A DNA stretch of 5,713 nucleotides from Methanomassiliicoccaceae archaeon. Lineage in GTDB: Archaea; Thermoplasmatota; Thermoplasmata; Methanomassiliicoccales; Methanomethylophilaceae. The stretch covers positions 1-5,713 of the forward strand of contig WRKA01000126.1 in NCBI GenBank assembly GCA_009778265.1. Direction: 5' to 3'. Below, in pieces: positions 4,605-5,713 of the stretch. The first letter of the stretch is position 1; every line of letters begins with the position of its first letter. The notes beneath the pieces are model-generated. The model saw only the letters and a program-made list of their open reading frames with translations, searched no databases and had not been told where the DNA came from. Made by a program: the position numbers and the translations under genes.

Positions 4605-5681
4605 TTACGGCCGGGCGGCCGTCCTTCTCACGATCATATTCTTTTCTATGTCTATACGTTCGCACCCGCGTTCCAATTCACGTTTCAATTCTTCCTCCGT
4701 CGGCATATAGGGCATATATTTCGCGGCGAAAAGATTCTCGTTGTCGGAAAACACGGAATATTTGACGATGGTCCTGTCCTTCTCTTCGCAGAAAACGATA
4801 CCTATCGTGGGATTGTCATCCGGTCCTTTGACCTTGTCGTCGAACAGCCTTCTGTAGAAATCTATCTGCCCGATGTCCTGATGCGTCAGCTTTCCCGTTT
4901 TCAGATCGATTATCACGAAGCATTTCAGTATGTAGTGATAGAAAACGAGATCGATGTAGTAATGATCTCCGCTCTCGGTGGTTATACGCTTCTGTCTTGC
5001 GACGAAAGAGAAACCTCTTCCGAGTTCCAGAAGAAGGTCCTGCAGCTTGTTGATAAGCTCCTGTTCCAGATCGGTCTCATGATTTTTCGGGTTCTCTTTC
5101 AGATCGAGGAACTCCAGCACGATCGGATCTTTCAGAACATGGTCTTTCATATCCTTCGGTTCAAGTTTATGTATCTCGTTCCTCACGCTCTCCCGCCGCT
5201 CCTCTTTGGATGAGAGAAGACGTTCGTAATAGAACGAGCCGATCTGCCGCTCCAGCTGGCGGACGCTCCATGCGCTTGCGATGCATTCGCGCATATAGAA
5301 CTCTCTCCGTGATCCGTCCTCTATTTTCATGAGCAGACGGTAGTGCGACCAGCCTAATTCGGCACACAGTGTGCGCCGAATTGGAAATGTCGAATAAAAT
5401 TGACGCATTGCGCGCAAGTTGCGTTCTGTAAATCCTTTTCCGAACTCTTTTTTCAGACGGTCCGCCAGATACGGCAAAAGCCTTTTGCCGTATTCTGCTC
5501 GGTTTCCCACCGCTTCCTCGATCTGCCGTCCTATCTCCCAATATGCTTCGACCATTGTCGAATTCACAGTACTGAAGACCTTGGTCCGCGCGTTTGCAAG
5601 CGTTTCTCTGATCCCCTGATATACTGTGTTCTCATCTTCGTCCGCTAATGACATCTTTTTAACCTTGTACTGTTTTTTCAT
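4605..5681 (-). CDS. yhcG: YhcG/DUF1016-family PD-(D/E)xK nuclease, 358 aa
   Basis: Two-domain architecture of the YhcG family at full length. Residues about 20-165 form the helical DUF1016 N-terminal region, with the family marks VEAYWEIGRQI (44-54), YGKRLLPYLADRL (64-76), GFTERNLRAMRQFY (83-96), LGWSHYRLLMKI (109-120) and WSVRQLERQI (138-147). Residues about 180-345 form the PD-(D/E)xK nuclease-like domain. Candidate catalytic residues are Asp244 in YYIDLVFYH, Asp259-Leu-Lys261 in VIIDLKTGK, and Gln272 in GQIDFYRR, so the core looks intact. The family is suspected of DNA restriction or defence roles and is often found near type I restriction or mobile genes, but its substrate is not settled and no such neighbour is visible here. 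The ATG at 5681 is fixed by AAGGAGG eight nucleotides upstream. The N-terminal dozen residues are Lys-rich. Two long palindromes lie within the coding sequence. Confidence 0.93.
   Translation of the reverse strand: MKKQYKVKKMSLADEDENTVYQGIRETLANARTKVFSTVNSTMVEAYWEIGRQIEEAVGNRAEYGKRLLPYLADRLKKEFGKGFTERNLRAMRQFYSTFPIRRTLCAELGWSHYRLLMKIEDGSRREFYMRECIASAWSVRQLERQIGSFYYERLLSSKEERRESVRNEIHKLEPKDMKDHVLKDPIVLEFLDLKENPKNHETDLEQELINKLQDLLLELGRGFSFVARQKRITTESGDHYYIDLVFYHYILKCFVIIDLKTGKLTHQDIGQIDFYRRLFDDKVKGPDDNPTIGIVFCEEKDRTIVKYSVFSDNENLFAAKYMPYMPTEEELKRELERGCERIDIEKNMIVRRTAARP
5356..5382. repeat. Bulged palindrome inside the YhcG gene
   Basis: AATTCG-GCACAC on the left pairs with GTGTGC and CGAATT on the right around a single central A. 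All twelve pairs are perfect, and a two-base GC bulge sits on the right arm (5375-5376). It spans the codons for the segment before LGWSHY. Either strand could fold into a stable stem. Confidence 0.75.
5469..5493. repeat. Perfect 12-bp-arm palindrome inside the YhcG gene
   Basis: ATACGGCAAAAG (5469-5480) is exactly complementary to CTTTTGCCGTAT (5482-5493), separated by one C. It covers the codons of the conserved YGKRLLPY segment. It lies about 90 bp from the bulged palindrome in the same gene. Confidence 0.8.
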
Positions 5682-5689
5682 TGTTACGA

Positions 5690-5696
5690 CCTCCTT
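5690..5696 (-). promoter_or_regulatory. Strong ribosome binding site of yhcG
   Basis: The minus strand reads AAGGAGG (continuing to TC), eight nucleotides before the ATG at 5681. It fixes the start against the in-frame Met10. The transcript must have a leader, so the promoter is beyond or at the window edge, where eight A residues (minus strand, 5713-5706) are cut off. Confidence 0.75.
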
Positions 5697-5713
5697 CGGT
5701 CCCTGTTTTTTTT

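Noticed and set aside
4607..4622. Hairpin ACGGCC-GGGC-GGCCGT overlapping the yhcG stop codon
   Set aside because: It is a six-pair stem of GC-rich sequence with no T-run directly after it on either strand; the hairpin at 4533-4557 with its T-run is a better terminator.
4575..5213. Open frame of 212 codons on the plus strand opposite yhcG
   Set aside because: It is antisense to a well-supported nuclease gene; its translation shows no recognised motif and it has no ribosome site or promoter of its own.

Overview
The window looks like a chromosomal piece of a methanogenic or related archaeon. The most likely group is Thermoplasmata, in particular the host-associated Methanomassiliicoccales, but that placement is an inference from gene style and not proven. 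The archaeal assignment rests on three things: an archaeal-type GTP cyclohydrolase (MptA); TATA-like boxes centred about 26-28 nt upstream of three start codons, as expected for archaeal leaderless promoters; and strong GGAGG-type ribosome sites in front of operon-internal genes. Base composition is mixed, with GC-rich genes and AT-rich promoters. No rRNA, tRNA, CRISPR array or insertion sequence was seen.

Layout. Positions 1-2191 lie on the minus strand. They hold a TPR-like protein of 162 aa, then a 542-aa ankyrin-repeat protein, then the first codons of a further gene cut by the window edge. No clear terminator separates the three, so they may form one operon of protein-interaction proteins. 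Positions 2192-2353 are a divergent promoter region with a 10-bp-arm inverted repeat, a T-run, two TATA-like boxes and a 10-bp direct repeat. Next come mptA (2354-3235, plus strand) and a stem plus T-run terminator. A compact two-gene operon follows: a MerR-family regulator (3319-3756) whose ATGA stop/start overlap leads into a short-chain dehydrogenase/reductase (3753-4532). A convergent hairpin region separates this from a minus-strand YhcG/DUF1016-type PD-(D/E)xK nuclease (4605-5681).

How the genes fit together. MptA makes the first pterin intermediate for methanopterin or folate-type cofactors and has no obvious link to its neighbours. The MerR-SDR pair is a probable regulatory unit. A perfect 8-2-8 dyad sits just upstream of the TATA box, and the regulator has a cysteine in the region where AdhR/NmlR-type carbonyl and electrophile sensors carry theirs. 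The partner is an NADPH-type reductase. The YhcG protein belongs to a family widely suspected of nucleic-acid restriction or defence roles.

The least expected signals are two: the archaeal placement of a MerR-like operator outside the core promoter, and two long, nearly perfect palindromes about 100 bp apart inside the YhcG coding sequence.
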